Assembly (NCBI RefSeq): GCF_016863255.1
Contig: NZ_BOON01000039.1
Location: forward strand, 59,991-123,990
Source: Planosporangium mesophilum
GTDB lineage: Bacteria > Actinomycetota > Actinomycetes > Mycobacteriales > Micromonosporaceae
DNA length: 64,000 nt
Reading direction: 5' to 3'
A program made the position numbers and the translations under genes. Of this stretch, positions 17,314 through 26,140 are shown one piece after another. The notes under the pieces were generated by a model, which was not told the origin of the DNA, did not search any database, and saw only the letters and a list, made by a program, of their open reading frames with translations. The first letter of the stretch is position 1. Each line of letters begins with the position of its first letter.

Positions 17314-19269
17314 ATGACGACGACCCGCAGCCGGACCGATGCGAACGTGCCCGACGGTGACCGGAGCCAGATCTCCGAACGGCAGGCCCGGCAGGTCGCC
17401 GAGGCCGCCCGGGAGAAGGAATGGCGAAAGCCGAGCTTCGGCAAGGAGCTTTTCCTGGGTCGATTCCTGCTCGACCTGATCAACCCGCCGCCGCAGCCGG
17501 ACACCGAGCGCACCGCCGCGGCGGAGGAGTTCCTGGCGCGGCTGGACGAGTTCATGGTCAACAAGGTCGACGGCGCCCAGATCGAGCGCGACGCGCGGAT
17601 CCCCGACGAGGCGCTGGTCGGGCTGGGCGAACTCGGCGCGTTCGGGATGAAGATCGACTCCAGGTACGGTGGCCTGGGCCTGTCGAACTGGGACTACTGC
17701 CGGGCGCTGATGCTGGCGGGCTCGGTGAGTCCGGCGATCAGCGCGCTGCTGTCGGCCCACCAGTCGATCGGCGTGCCGCAGCCGCTCAAGCTGTTCGGCA
17801 CCGACGAGCAGAAGCAGAAGTTCCTGCCCCGCCTGGCCGGCGGTGAGGTGTCGGCGTTCCTGCTCACCGAGCCCGACGTCGGCTCGGACCCGGCGCGGCT
17901 GTCCACCGTCGCGACGCCGACGCCGGAGGGCGACTACCTGCTCAACGGCGTGAAGCTGTGGGCCACCAACGGCACGCTGGCAACCCTGCTCGTCGTGATG
18001 GCGCAGGTGCCTCCGTCGGAGGGCCACCGTGGCGGCATCACCGCGTTCGTGGTGGAGGGTGACTCGCCCGGCATCACGGTCGAGCGCCGCAACGCCTTCA
18101 TGGGTCTGCGCGGCCTGGAGAACAGCGTCACCCGGTTCCACGACGTACGGGTACCGGCGGCGAACCTCATCGGTCGCGAAGGCCAGGGCCTCAAGATCGC
18201 GTTGACCACGCTGAACGCGGGCCGGCTGTCGCTGCCCGCGATGTGCGTCGGGACCGCGAAGTGGTGCCTCGGGGTGGCCCGGGAGTGGGCCGGCGAGCGG
18301 GTGCAGTGGGGCCTGCCGGTCGGCCGGCACGAGGCGGTCGCCAAGAAGATCGCCTTCATCGCCGGCTCCACCTACGGCATGGAGGCGATGCTGGAGCTGT
18401 CCTGCCGCCTCGCCGACGACGACCGCAACGACATCCGGATCGAGGCTGCCCTCGCCAAGCTCTACGCCAGCGAACTGGGCTGGCAGATCGTCGACGAGCT
18501 GATCCAGATCCGGGGCGGGCGCGGGTACGAGACGGCCGACTCGCTCGCGGCCCGTGGTGAGCGACCGATCGCCGCCGAGCAGCTCCTCCGGGACATGCGG
18601 ATCAACCGGATCTTCGAGGGCTCGACGGAGATCATGCACCTGTTCATCGCGCGGGAGGCGGTCGACGCGCACCTGTCCGTGGCGGGCGACATCATCGACC
18701 CGGAGGCGGCGCTGGGCCGCAAGGCCAAGGCGGCGGCCCGGGCGGGCGGCTTCTACGCGAAGTGGCTGCCCACCCTGGTGGTCGGCCGTGGAATGGCGCC
18801 GGCGGCGTACTCGGAGTTCGGGCCGCTGGCCCGGCACCTGCGGCAGGTCGAGCGGGCGTCGCGCAAGCTGGCGCGGGAGACGTTCTACGCGATGGCGCGC
18901 TGGCAGGGGAAGATGGAGCGCAAGCAGGCCTTCCTCGGCCGCATCGTGGACATCGGCGCCGAGCTGTACGCGATGTCCGCGGCCTGCGTGAAGGCCAAGG
19001 CTTCGGGGCGCGCCGAGGAGCGGGAGCTGGCCGATCTGTTCTGCCAGCAGGCCTACGGGCGGGTCGAGCGGCTCTTCACCGAGCTGTGGGAGAACACCGA
19101 CGACGTCGACGCGGCGGCGGCGAAGCGGGTCATCGCCGGCCGGTACACCTCGGTCGAGTCGGGGATCGTGCCGCCGCCGGAGGACGGTGACTGGGTGTCG
19201 CGCTGGGAGCCGGGCGCGTCCGAGGTGCCGGACGTACGCCGCCGGATCTCCCGCGTGGCTACTTCCTGA
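17314..19269 (+). CDS. Acyl-CoA dehydrogenase (large FadE type)
   Basis: 651 residues, longer than classical 380-residue dehydrogenases because of a C-terminal helical extension (about 450-651). The FAD/substrate segment FLLTEPDVGSDPARL is near residue 190, the helix GRLSLPAMCVGTAK follows, and RIFEGSTEIMHLFIAREA carries the expected active-site region. It should oxidise a fatty acyl-CoA to the enoyl form, passing electrons to ETF. ATG 17314 is chosen for AAGGGGG 6-7 nt upstream; the in-frame ATG 17284 lies too close to the operator. The stop codon is the first part of the 52-bp palindrome that follows. Confidence 0.9.
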   Translation: MTTTRSRTDANVPDGDRSQISERQARQVAEAAREKEWRKPSFGKELFLGRFLLDLINPPPQPDTERTAAAEEFLARLDEFMVNKVDGAQIERDARIPDEALVGLGELGAFGMKIDSRYGGLGLSNWDYCRALMLAGSVSPAISALLSAHQSIGVPQPLKLFGTDEQKQKFLPRLAGGEVSAFLLTEPDVGSDPARLSTVATPTPEGDYLLNGVKLWATNGTLATLLVVMAQVPPSEGHRGGITAFVVEGDSPGITVERRNAFMGLRGLENSVTRFHDVRVPAANLIGREGQGLKIALTTLNAGRLSLPAMCVGTAKWCLGVAREWAGERVQWGLPVGRHEAVAKKIAFIAGSTYGMEAMLELSCRLADDDRNDIRIEAALAKLYASELGWQIVDELIQIRGGRGYETADSLAARGERPIAAEQLLRDMRINRIFEGSTEIMHLFIAREAVDAHLSVAGDIIDPEAALGRKAKAAARAGGFYAKWLPTLVVGRGMAPAAYSEFGPLARHLRQVERASRKLARETFYAMARWQGKMERKQAFLGRIVDIGAELYAMSAACVKAKASGRAEERELADLFCQQAYGRVERLFTELWENTDDVDAAAAKRVIAGRYTSVESGIVPPPEDGDWVSRWEPGASEVPDVRRRISRVATS

Positions 19270-19320
19270 TGATCACGGAGTGTCTTCCGTGCCCGGGCAC
19301 GGAAGACACTCCGTGATCAT
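19269..19320. terminator. Perfect 52-bp palindrome between convergent genes
   Basis: The sequence from 19269 to 19320 equals its own reverse complement: a 26-bp stem with a CCCGGG centre and no loop. It contains the last base of the acyl-CoA dehydrogenase stop codon on the left, and the stop codon of the convergent membrane-protein gene (19317-19319) on the right. The outer arm ATGATCAC recurs at 47549 and 58370. A bidirectional terminator is the simplest role. Confidence 0.75.
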
Positions 19321-19946
19321 GGACGGGAGGGGGCACGGGGCCGGTCGACGGGGCGCAGGCCCAGTCGGCGCAGCTCCAGTGAGGCCAGGGCGTCCACCGC
19401 GGCCGGGTCGCCGCGCCGCCAGGCCGCCGCGATCTCCGGATCGAGCGCGGTCAGCCGGCGCAGCGGCTGGCCGGCCAGCGCGCGCAGTGCCAGCAGGTCA
19501 CGGCCGGCGCCGGCGGGTCGCAGCGCCGCCGCCGCGGCGGCCCGCCGCATCCAGCGCACCCGCAGCGGCAGCCAGCCGAACACGACCAGGGTGAGCGGGA
19601 CCGCGAGTACGGCGACCGTCAGCACGACGGCCAACTGGTGCACGATCACCTGCTGCTCGTGTCCCGCGCCGGCGAGCCGGCGGGCCGCGTCCGCGGCGGA
19701 GGTGAACGGAGTGGCCAGCGCGTCACCGACGGCCGGCACCCGGTCGACCTTGCGACCGGCGTTCGAGAGGCTGTCGGCGAGGCCGGTACCGGCCCCTTCC
19801 AGCTCGCGGCCGGGTACGGCGAGCTTGGAGACCAGGTCGTGGAGCCAGCGGGCGAGCCGGATCCAGGCGTAGACCCAGACGACCACGAGCGCGTCGGTGA
19901 ACAGTTGGCGGAGCCGGGTGGCCGGCAGGTCGGCATAGAGCTTCAC
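19317..19946 (-). CDS. Membrane protein of unknown function
   Basis: 209 residues. One hydrophobic segment lies near 20-40 (ALVVVWVYAWIRLARWL) and a stronger pair near 100-130 (VVLTVAVLAVPLTLVVFGWLPL). Between them is an amphipathic extracytoplasmic stretch, GTGLADSLSNAGRKVDRVPAVGDALATPF. The C-terminal 70 residues are Arg/Ala/Leu-rich and likely cytoplasmic. I recognise no catalytic motif. The GTG start at 19946 is 20 nt after the zur stop, with no strong ribosome site. It may be the last gene of the znu operon transcript, but nothing in the protein suggests metal handling. Confidence 0.65.
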   Translation of the reverse strand: MKLYADLPATRLRQLFTDALVVVWVYAWIRLARWLHDLVSKLAVPGRELEGAGTGLADSLSNAGRKVDRVPAVGDALATPFTSAADAARRLAGAGHEQQVIVHQLAVVLTVAVLAVPLTLVVFGWLPLRVRWMRRAAAAAALRPAGAGRDLLALRALAGQPLRRLTALDPEIAAAWRRGDPAAVDALASLELRRLGLRPVDRPRAPSRP

Positions 19947-19965
19947 AAATGGAAGCCTGCCAAAT

Positions 19966-20355
19966 TCAGCCGCGACACGCAGGACAGGTACCGAAGATCT
20001 CCAACGTATGGCTGACATCGGCGTACCCGTGCTGCGCCGCCACCTTCTCCGCCCAGGTCTCCACCGCCGGGCCGAGGACCTCGACGGTCCGGCCGCAGGA
20101 GCGGCACACCAGGTGGTGATGGTGGCCGTCGCTGCAGCGCCGGTACAGGTTCTCGCCACCCGGCGTCTGCATGACGTCGATCTCGCCGGCGTCGGCCAGC
20201 GCCACCAGTGTCCGGTAGACCGTCGTGAGCCCGACGGCGTCGCCGCGCGAACGCAGCATCGCGTGCAGCTCCTGGGCGCTGTGGAAGCCCTCGACCTCGG
20301 CCAGCAGGGCGCTCACCGCACCCCGCTGCCGGGTGTTACGCGAAACCCCGGTCAT
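19966..20355 (-). CDS. zur: Fur-family zinc uptake regulator Zur
   Basis: 129 residues: winged helix (ELHAMLRSRGDAVGLTTVYRTLVAL), then the metal-sensing region DGHHHHLVCRSCG and a C-terminal CPAC, i.e. two CxxC pairs forming the structural zinc site. With Zn2+ it should repress zinc uptake genes by binding TGAnAATnATTnTCA-type sites, one of which lies before znuA. ATG overlaps the smtB stop (ATGA). SmtB-Zur pairs are known from mycobacteria (Rv2358-FurB). Confidence 0.92.
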   Translation of the reverse strand: MTGVSRNTRQRGAVSALLAEVEGFHSAQELHAMLRSRGDAVGLTTVYRTLVALADAGEIDVMQTPGGENLYRRCSDGHHHHLVCRSCGRTVEVLGPAVETWAEKVAAQHGYADVSHTLEIFGTCPACRG

Positions 20356-20648
20356 CGAGCCTCCCGGCTGTGGCTCACCGCGTCGGCGACGATGTGGGCG
20401 ACGTGTTCGTCGGTCAGCGAGTAGGCGATTTCCCGCCCCCGTCGCAAGCCTCGCACGATCCCCGCTCCACGCAAGACCCGCAGGTGCTGGGAGACCAGCG
20501 GTTGCGGTGCCCCCAGCGTTTCGACAAGTTCGTGAACGCAGCGGGGGCCGGTGGCCAGCTCGGTGACGATCCCGATGCGTAGCGGTGCGGCGAGCGCACG
20601 GAGCAGTTCGCCCGCAGCCTCGTACCCGTCCGTTGTCACGAGGGTCAC
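20352..20648 (-). CDS. ArsR/SmtB-family zinc sensor repressor
   Basis: 98 residues. The winged-helix recognition region is ELVETLGAPQPLVSQHLRVLR. The last helix reads DEHVAHIVADAVSHSRE, which fits the alpha-5 zinc-site pattern D-x-H-(x)10-H-x-x-E exactly, so zinc (or cobalt) sensing across the dimer interface is well supported by sequence. GTG 20648 starts 4 nt after the znuB stop and the stop overlaps zur. Family knowledge: SmtB-type proteins release DNA when zinc binds, the opposite of Zur. Confidence 0.9.
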   Translation of the reverse strand: MTLVTTDGYEAAGELLRALAAPLRIGIVTELATGPRCVHELVETLGAPQPLVSQHLRVLRGAGIVRGLRRGREIAYSLTDEHVAHIVADAVSHSREAR

Positions 20649-20652
20649 GGTA

Positions 20653-21528
20653 TCAGCGGTCGAGTAGTACCTCGGGCGGCTCGGCGTCGGCCGGCGGCCC
20701 GGGTACGGACTGCCGCGGCCGGGCCCGGCGGACCACGCCGGCCAGGAGCGTCACCGCGACGAAGGACGCGATCGCGAGCAGCACGATCGTCGCGCCCGGT
20801 GCGGTGTCGAGCTGCGAGGAGACGCTCAGCCCGACGACCGAGGCGCCGACGCCGAGCGCCATCGCGAGGTACATGGTCGCGTTGAAGCCTCGGGTGACCT
20901 GCTGGGCGGTCGCCACCGGTACGACCATGAGCGCACTCACCAGCAGCAGCCCGACCGCGCGCATGGCGGCCGTGACGGTGACCGCGGTGGTCACCGCGAG
21001 GGTGATGTTGAGCAGCCGGATCGGCAGGCCGGAGACCCGCGCGTACTCCTCGTCGTGGCACACCGCGAACAGCCACGGGCGTAGCAGCAGCGCCACGGCG
21101 AGCACGATCGCGCCGAGCACGCCGATCACGACGATGTCGCCGGGCGACGTGGTCAACGGCGAGCCGAACAGGTACGAGGTGAGGCTGCGGCTGCTCTGCG
21201 CGCTGGACAGGTTGACCAGGACGACACCGCCGGAGATGCCGCCGTAGAACAGGATCGCGAGCGCCACGTCGCCGGAGGCCTTGCCGCGCTCGCGTACCAG
21301 TTCGACGGCGACGGCGCCGAGGGCGGCGACCACGACGGCGGCGATCGTGGGGGAGTTGTGGGTGAGCAGGCCGAGGCCGACGCCGGTGAGCGCGACGTGG
21401 CCGAGGCCGTCGCCGATCAGCGAGAGCCGGCGCTGCACCAGGTAGATGCCGATCGCCGGCGCGGCCAGGCCGGTGACCGTCGCGCCGATGAGCGCGCGGA
21501 TCATGAAGTCGTACGCGAAGAGGTTCAC
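20653..21528 (-). CDS. znuB: Zinc ABC transporter permease ZnuB
   Basis: 291 residues, eight to nine membrane segments of the ABC-3 family. It begins NLFAYDFMIRALIGATVTGLAAPAIG and contains GDGLGHVALTGVGLG, the conserved coupling region. It forms the channel for Zn2+ delivered by ZnuA. GTG 21528 with AAGGA upstream is chosen; the frame is open further into znuC but that part is shadow. 22 nt separate it from the znuC stop. Confidence 0.93.
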   Translation of the reverse strand: MNLFAYDFMIRALIGATVTGLAAPAIGIYLVQRRLSLIGDGLGHVALTGVGLGLLTHNSPTIAAVVVAALGAVAVELVRERGKASGDVALAILFYGGISGGVVLVNLSSAQSSRSLTSYLFGSPLTTSPGDIVVIGVLGAIVLAVALLLRPWLFAVCHDEEYARVSGLPIRLLNITLAVTTAVTVTAAMRAVGLLLVSALMVVPVATAQQVTRGFNATMYLAMALGVGASVVGLSVSSQLDTAPGATIVLLAIASFVAVTLLAGVVRRARPRQSVPGPPADAEPPEVLLDR

Positions 21529-21550
21529 GGTCGTTCCTTGCTCGGGCCGC

Positions 21551-22330
21551 TCACGGGGCGCCCCAGATGCCCGGCCGGTCGTACGGCGCGTGCGGATGGA
21601 CGTGGTCGTGGTGTGGGCCGGCGTGGTGGCCGACCGGCTCGGGAACCTGTCCATCGTGGACAATGTTGCCGTGGTGGACCACGACGGCGCGGCTGACCAG
21701 CGGGGCGAGCGGGCCCAACTCGTGCGCGACCAGCAGTACGGTGCCGCCGCGCGAGACGAACCGTCGCAGCGCGGACGCGAACGCCTCCTGGCTGGCGGCG
21801 TCGACCCCGGCGGTCGGCTCGTCGAGGACGAGCAGGTCCGGCCGGCCGGCCAGGGCGCGCGCGATCAGTACCCGCTGCTGCTGTCCACCCGACAGGGTGC
21901 TCACCGGATCGTTGGCGCGCTGGGTCAGCCCGACGTCGACCAGCGCGGCCGAGACCGCCTCCCGGTCGGCCGCCCCGCCGCCGAGCAGGCCGCGCAGGAA
22001 CCCACGCCGGGCCAGCCGCCCGGACGCGACGACCTCGCGTACGGTCGCGGGCACGCCGCCGCCCGCGTCCAGGCGCTGCGGTACGTAGCCGATGCGGTAC
22101 CAGTCGCGGAAGCGCCGCTGCGGTGTGCCGAACAGTCGCACCTCACCGCCGCGCGGGGACAGCAGGCCCAGTACGGACTTGATCAGGGTGGACTTGCCGG
22201 AGCCGTTGGCGCCCAGGACCGCGACGACCTCGCCGGCCGTCACCCGCAGGGTCACGCCGTGCAGCACCGGCCGGCCGCCGTACCCGACGACGATCCCTTC
22301 GGCCGCGACGACCGGTTCGTTCCCTGTCAT
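21551..22330 (-). CDS. znuC: Zinc ABC transporter ATPase ZnuC
   Basis: 259 residues: Walker A GANGSGKST, Q-loop YVPQRLD, signature LSGGQQQRVLIARAL, Walker B LLVLDEPTAGVD and switch His in VAHELG. The C-terminus is His-rich (GHHAGPHHDHVHPH), a possible zinc buffer or sensor tail. ATG overlaps the znuA stop (ATGA). Confidence 0.94.
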   Translation of the reverse strand: MTGNEPVVAAEGIVVGYGGRPVLHGVTLRVTAGEVVAVLGANGSGKSTLIKSVLGLLSPRGGEVRLFGTPQRRFRDWYRIGYVPQRLDAGGGVPATVREVVASGRLARRGFLRGLLGGGAADREAVSAALVDVGLTQRANDPVSTLSGGQQQRVLIARALAGRPDLLVLDEPTAGVDAASQEAFASALRRFVSRGGTVLLVAHELGPLAPLVSRAVVVHHGNIVHDGQVPEPVGHHAGPHHDHVHPHAPYDRPGIWGAP

Positions 22331-23226
22331 GCGCAGCCCAGGGCGGTACGCAGCTTGGTGAGGTTGGAGCGCATCACTGAAAGATAGTCGTCGGAGGAGC
22401 CCGCCTTGATCCCTTCGAGCGGGTCGAGCATCTCCGCCTTGGCCCCCACCTCCTTGGCGAGCGTCTCGGCGACCTTCGGGCTCACCAGGGTCTCGAAGAA
22501 GATCGTGGTCGCTGCGTACTGCCGCGCCCGGGCCGCCACCGTCGCCAGGTGCTGTGGCGTCGGCTCCTCCTCCGGGTTGAGCCCGGTGATCGGGATCTGG
22601 GTGAGCTTGTAGCGCGCGGCGAGGTACCCGAATGCGGCGTGGCTGGTCACGATCTCGTGCCGCTGGCACCGGGCCAGGCCGGTCGCGTACTCCTTGTCCA
22701 GCGCCTCGAGCTCGCCGCGCAGCTTCGTGGCGCGGTCGCGGATGTCGGCGGCGTGGGCGGAGTCGCGCTGGGCCAGTCGGTCGGCGACCTTGTCCGCGAC
22801 GGTGGCGAGGCGGATCGGGTCGAGCCAGATGTGCGGGTCCTTGCCGTGGTCCTCGGCCCCGGGCGGGGCGTCCTGGAGCGGCTGGACGGCGGCCGTGTCG
22901 ATCGCGTGCCCGCTGGCCTGCTGGTCGACCCCGGCGTCCACGGCGGGCTGGAAGCCGCGCAGGTAGACCACCAGGTCCGCCTTGCCCAGCTCGGCCATCT
23001 GGGACGGCTGGAGCTCCAGGTCGTGCGGCTCGGCGCCCGGCCTGACCAGGTTCGTCACGGTGACGCGGTCACCGCCGACCTGCTTGGTCACGTACTCCAT
23101 CGGATAGAAGGCGGCGACGACCCGCGACGTGCCGTCGTCACCCGCCGTGGCCCCGGAGCCGCACGCGCTCAGCAGGGAGGCGGACGCGGCGAGCAGGGCG
23201 AGGAGCGCCGGGCGAGAGCGAATCAT
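22327..23226 (-). CDS. znuA: Zinc-binding lipoprotein ZnuA
   Basis: 299 residues. Signal peptide and lipobox LLSAC, then an SBP family 9 metal-binding fold. Likely ligands are His in GAEPHDLELQPS, His in DPHIWLDP, His in SHAAFGYL and a late acidic residue. The loop before DPHIW is short and only mildly acidic/His-containing. ATG 23226 is used because the mature lipoprotein signal begins there; a longer in-frame start would run into the Zur box. First gene of znuA-znuC-znuB-smtB-zur. Confidence 0.93.
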   Translation of the reverse strand: MIRSRPALLALLAASASLLSACGSGATAGDDGTSRVVAAFYPMEYVTKQVGGDRVTVTNLVRPGAEPHDLELQPSQMAELGKADLVVYLRGFQPAVDAGVDQQASGHAIDTAAVQPLQDAPPGAEDHGKDPHIWLDPIRLATVADKVADRLAQRDSAHAADIRDRATKLRGELEALDKEYATGLARCQRHEIVTSHAAFGYLAARYKLTQIPITGLNPEEEPTPQHLATVAARARQYAATTIFFETLVSPKVAETLAKEVGAKAEMLDPLEGIKAGSSDDYLSVMRSNLTKLRTALGCA

Positions 23227-23247
23227 GACGTCTACTCTGACGGCTAA

Positions 23248-23262
23248 TGACAATCATTGTCA
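23248..23262. promoter_or_regulatory. Zur box upstream of znuA
   Basis: TGACAATnATTGTCA, a perfect 7-1-7 palindrome matching the actinobacterial Zur consensus, 22 nt upstream of the znuA start. On the minus strand it overlaps a TTTGACA -35-like element, so binding would block RNA polymerase. Confidence 0.88.
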
Positions 23263-23274
23263 AAGTCGCATCGG

Positions 23275-23535
23275 TCAGGTCAGGCGGACGATCGCCAGTG
23301 CCACCAGCACGCCGAGGATCAGTACGCGGGCCGCGCGGGTACGGGGCGTGCCGAGGCTCCAGCCGGCGCTGAGCAGCGCGGCCAGGCAGGCGGCCAGGAG
23401 CAGCAGCACGATCCCGCCGATGGGGTGCGGCGCCAGCAGACCGGCGAGGACGAGCGCCCCCGTGGTGAGGAACACCGTCGTCGGATTGAGTTGGCTCAGG
23501 CGTGCCAGCAGCACCTGTGCGCCCCGCGTTGGCAC
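23275..23535 (-). CDS. Small two- to three-TM membrane protein (DUF6703-like)
   Basis: 86 residues starting at GTG 23535 with GGAGGT 6 nt upstream. After QLNPTTVFL it is almost entirely hydrophobic, with two or three membrane segments, ending in VLVALAIVRLT. Resembles a conserved small actinobacterial membrane protein of unknown role. Divergent from the ABM-domain gene and ends 13 nt before the Zur box, so transcription may read toward znuA. Confidence 0.65.
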   Translation of the reverse strand: MPTRGAQVLLARLSQLNPTTVFLTTGALVLAGLLAPHPIGGIVLLLLAACLAALLSAGWSLGTPRTRAARVLILGVLVALAIVRLT

Positions 23536-23590
23536 AATCGCACCTCCGTATCCTCGATGTCGTACCCTACTTTCCCCTCTGGAGGCGGCC

Positions 23591-23938
23591 GTGCTGGTGG
23601 TGACCCGGTTCGTGGTGAGCGATCCCGACCCGTTCGTGGAGCGCGCCCACACCGCGCTCGCCGCGCTCGCCGCCCGCCCGGGGTACCTGAGCGGGGAGCT
23701 CGCCAGGGCGATCGACGAGCCCGACACCTGGTGCCTGGTCACCCGGTGGGAGTCGGTCGGCGCGTACCGGCGGGCGCTGTCGTCGTACGAGGTGAAGCTG
23801 CACGCCACCCCGTTGCTGGCGGAGGCGCTCGACGAGCCGTCGGCGTACGAGGTGCTCGCCGCCGCCGAGCCGGCGGGCCAGGTGGTGGTCGTCGGTAGCG
23901 ACCGTGCGGACGGTCCAGCACTACGATCACGACCATGA
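23591..23938 (+). CDS. Antibiotic biosynthesis monooxygenase (ABM)-domain protein
   Basis: 115 residues; GTG 23591 with GGAGG 5 nt upstream. The ferredoxin-like fold is visible as VLVVTRFVVSD, a helix ending ARPGYLSGEL, the strand TWCLVTRWESVGAYRRAL and the helix LAEALDEPSAYEVL. Such dimeric alpha+beta barrels include cofactor-free monooxygenases and heme-degrading enzymes, but most small ones have no tested function. The stop overlaps the next ATG (ATGA). Confidence 0.75.
   Translation: MLVVTRFVVSDPDPFVERAHTALAALAARPGYLSGELARAIDEPDTWCLVTRWESVGAYRRALSSYEVKLHATPLLAEALDEPSAYEVLAAAEPAGQVVVVGSDRADGPALRSRP
23922..23927 (+). promoter_or_regulatory. Leaderless-type -10 box inside ABM gene
   Basis: TACGAT, 7 nt, then ATG 23935. 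It lies in the coding end of the ABM gene, so the following gene may also have its own leaderless transcript. Confidence 0.45.
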
Positions 23939-24447
23939 GTACACCCGGCGGGTACCCGGACGAGCCGTTCGCCGCAGCGCCGCCGCCCGGGCCGGGCGTC
24001 ACGCCGCCGTTCACGGCACCGCCAGTGGACCGGAACCGGGGTGGGCTCTGGATCGGGCTCGGGGTCGGCGCCCTCGTACTCGTCCTGTGCTGCGTCGGCG
24101 GGCTCGCCGGCTTCGGGCTGCTCACGGTCGGCGGGATCCGGCAGCTCGAGACGCAGGCGACCGAGGAGGTCTCCGGCTATCTCGACGCGCTGGAGGCAGG
24201 CGACTACGACGCCGCGTACTCGCACCTGTGCTCGGATCTCAAGCGGAACCTGACCTCCACCGAGTTCGCCGCCCGGCAGCGGGACGAGCCGCAGATCATG
24301 TCGTACCGGATCCAGCAGCCGCAGGTCGGCAACACGGTCATCGTGCCGGCCGAGGTCCGGTACGAGGACGGCACCTCGGCGCTGCGCCGGTACGAGGTGA
24401 GACAGGAGCCGGGCGGCCAGGAGCTGCGCGTCTGCGGAAATATCTGA
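23935..24447 (+). CDS. Membrane-anchored protein with extracytoplasmic domain
   Basis: 170 residues: a Pro/Gly-rich cytoplasmic N-terminus (about 1-35), one membrane segment near 38-65 (GLWIGLGVGALVLVLCCVGG), then an NTF2-like outer domain beginning VSGYLDALEAGDYDAAYSHLC. Two Cys in that domain could form a disulfide. Common architecture in actinomycetes, function unknown. It is followed by a 247-nt leader before glyS. Confidence 0.7.
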   Translation: MSTPGGYPDEPFAAAPPPGPGVTPPFTAPPVDRNRGGLWIGLGVGALVLVLCCVGGLAGFGLLTVGGIRQLETQATEEVSGYLDALEAGDYDAAYSHLCSDLKRNLTSTEFAARQRDEPQIMSYRIQQPQVGNTVIVPAEVRYEDGTSALRRYEVRQEPGGQELRVCGNI

Positions 24448-24524
24448 CCGACCGGGGGTCCGCGAGGCCACGGACGGTAACCGGGCTAGTGTGGGTGGCT
24501 GGCCGGCGGGCGGGAATCGTACGC

Positions 24525-24553
24525 TTGACCGGTTTGTTTCAAGCCAAGAATGA
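24525..24553 (+). promoter_or_regulatory. Possible glyS promoter
   Basis: TTGACC and GAATGA separated by 17 nt, about 140 nt before glyS in the 247-nt non-coding leader. The -10 is a poor match. The leader has no T-box antiterminator motif that I can find. Confidence 0.3.
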
Positions 24554-24694
24554 CCAGGGAGAACTGGTCTTCGATCATTCTGGCCGTGGTGCTTCGCCGC
24601 GCGGCCTGGACGATCGCCGACAGCCAGCCGGCGAACCTCGGGTCGACCGGCACGAGCCGGGTGTCGGACCCGACGTTCGTAGGAGGACTGATCC

Positions 24695-26074
24695 ATGGCC
24701 GCTGATCGCATCGATTCCGTAGTCAGCCTCGCCAAGCGCCGCGGCTTCGTCTACCCGTCGAGCGAGATCTACGGCGGTACCCGCTCCGCGTGGGACTACG
24801 GTCCGCTCGGCGTCGAGCTCAAGGACAACGTCCGCCGCCAGTGGTGGAAGACCATGGTGCAGCAGCGCGACGACATCGTCGGCCTCGACTCGGCCGTCAT
24901 CCTGGCCCGTTCGGTCTGGGTGGCGTCCGGTCACGTGGACGAGTTCGTCGACCCGCTGACCGAGTGCCAGTCCTGCCACAAGCGCTTCCGGGCCGACCAC
25001 CTGGAGGAGGCGTTCGCGGAGAAGCACGGCCGGCCGCCGTCGGACCTCAGCGAGATCAACTGCCCCAACTGCGGCAACAAGGGCACCTTCACCGCGCCGC
25101 GGATGTTCAACGGTCTGATGAAGACCTTCCTGGGTCCGGTGGAGAGCGAGGAGGGCCTGCACTACCTGCGGCCCGAGACCGCTCAGGGCATCTTCGTCAA
25201 CTACAAGAACGTCGAGACCTCGGCGCGCAAGAAGCCGCCGTTCGGTATCGCGCAGGTCGGCAAGAGCTTCCGCAACGAGATCACCCCGGGCAACTTCATC
25301 TTCCGTACCCGCGAGTTCGAGCAGATGGAGATGGAGTTCTTCGTCGAGCCGGGCACCGACGAGAAGTGGCACGAGTACTGGCTGACCGAGCGCTGGAACT
25401 GGTACCGCGACCTCGGCCTGTCCGAGGACAACATGCGCTTCTTCGAGCACCCCAAGGAGAAGCTCTCGCACTACTCGAAGCGCACGGTCGACATCGAGTA
25501 CCGGTTCCGCTTCGGTGGCAGCGAGTTCTCCGAGTTGGAGGGTGTGGCCAACCGCACCGACTTCGACCTGCGTACGCACTCCAAGAACTCCGGCGTGGAC
25601 CTGTCCTACTTCGACCAGGAGAAGGGCGAGCGCTGGTTCCCGTACGTGATCGAGCCGGCCGCCGGCCTCACCCGCGCGGTGCTCGCGTTCCTGCTCGAGG
25701 CGTACGACGAGGACACCGCGCCGAACACCAAGGGCGGCGTCGACAAGCGCACCGTGATGCGCTTCGACCCCCGGCTCGCGCCGATCAAGGTCGCCGTGCT
25801 GCCGCTGTCGCGCAACCCCGAGCTCTCGCCGAAGGCGAAGGGCCTCGCGGCCGACCTGCGCAAGCGCTGGGTGGTGGAGTTCGACGACTCGCAGGCGATC
25901 GGTCGCCGCTACCGCCGCCAGGACGAGATCGGTACGCCGTTCTGCGTGACGGTCGACTTCGACACGCTCGAGGACAACGCGGTGACCGTACGCGACCGGG
26001 ACACGATGACCCAGGAGCGGGTCTCGCTGGACAACGTCGAGCGGTACCTGCTGGAGCGCCTGCCCGGCTGCTGA
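24695..26074 (+). CDS. glyS: Glycyl-tRNA synthetase (dimeric type)
   Basis: 459 residues, class II synthetase charging tRNA-Gly. N-terminal [14 protein letters not shown], zinc-like CQSCH...CPNCG insertion near 90-130, motif 2 region [22 protein letters not shown], motif 3 near [12 protein letters not shown], and a C-terminal anticodon-binding domain. The ATG has AGGAGGA at a good distance. The gene ends before a 22-bp bidirectional terminator. Confidence 0.97.
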   Translation: MAADRIDSVVSLAKRRGFVYPSSEIYGGTRSAWDYGPLGVELKDNVRRQWWKTMVQQRDDIVGLDSAVILARSVWVASGHVDEFVDPLTECQSCHKRFRADHLEEAFAEKHGRPPSDLSEINCPNCGNKGTFTAPRMFNGLMKTFLGPVESEEGLHYLRPETAQGIFVNYKNVETSARKKPPFGIAQVGKSFRNEITPGNFIFRTREFEQMEMEFFVEPGTDEKWHEYWLTERWNWYRDLGLSEDNMRFFEHPKEKLSHYSKRTVDIEYRFRFGGSEFSELEGVANRTDFDLRTHSKNSGVDLSYFDQEKGERWFPYVIEPAAGLTRAVLAFLLEAYDEDTAPNTKGGVDKRTVMRFDPRLAPIKVAVLPLSRNPELSPKAKGLAADLRKRWVVEFDDSQAIGRRYRRQDEIGTPFCVTVDFDTLEDNAVTVRDRDTMTQERVSLDNVERYLLERLPGC

Positions 26075-26080
26075 CTCTTC

Positions 26081-26132
26081 GCGATCTTGGACACCTGGCG
26101 GTGCTGCCGGACCGCCAGGTGTCCAAGATCGC
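26081..26132. terminator. Bidirectional 22-bp hairpin after glyS
   Basis: Arms 26081-26102 and 26111-26132 pair perfectly around an 8-nt loop. It sits between convergent glyS and the XdhC-like gene, 6 and 8 nt from their stop codons. Confidence 0.75.
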
Positions 26133-26140
26133 CGAGTGAG

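Noticed and set aside
24448..24694. T-box leader upstream of glyS
   Set aside because: No antiterminator consensus (TGGNACCGCG) or specifier structure seen in the 247-nt leader.
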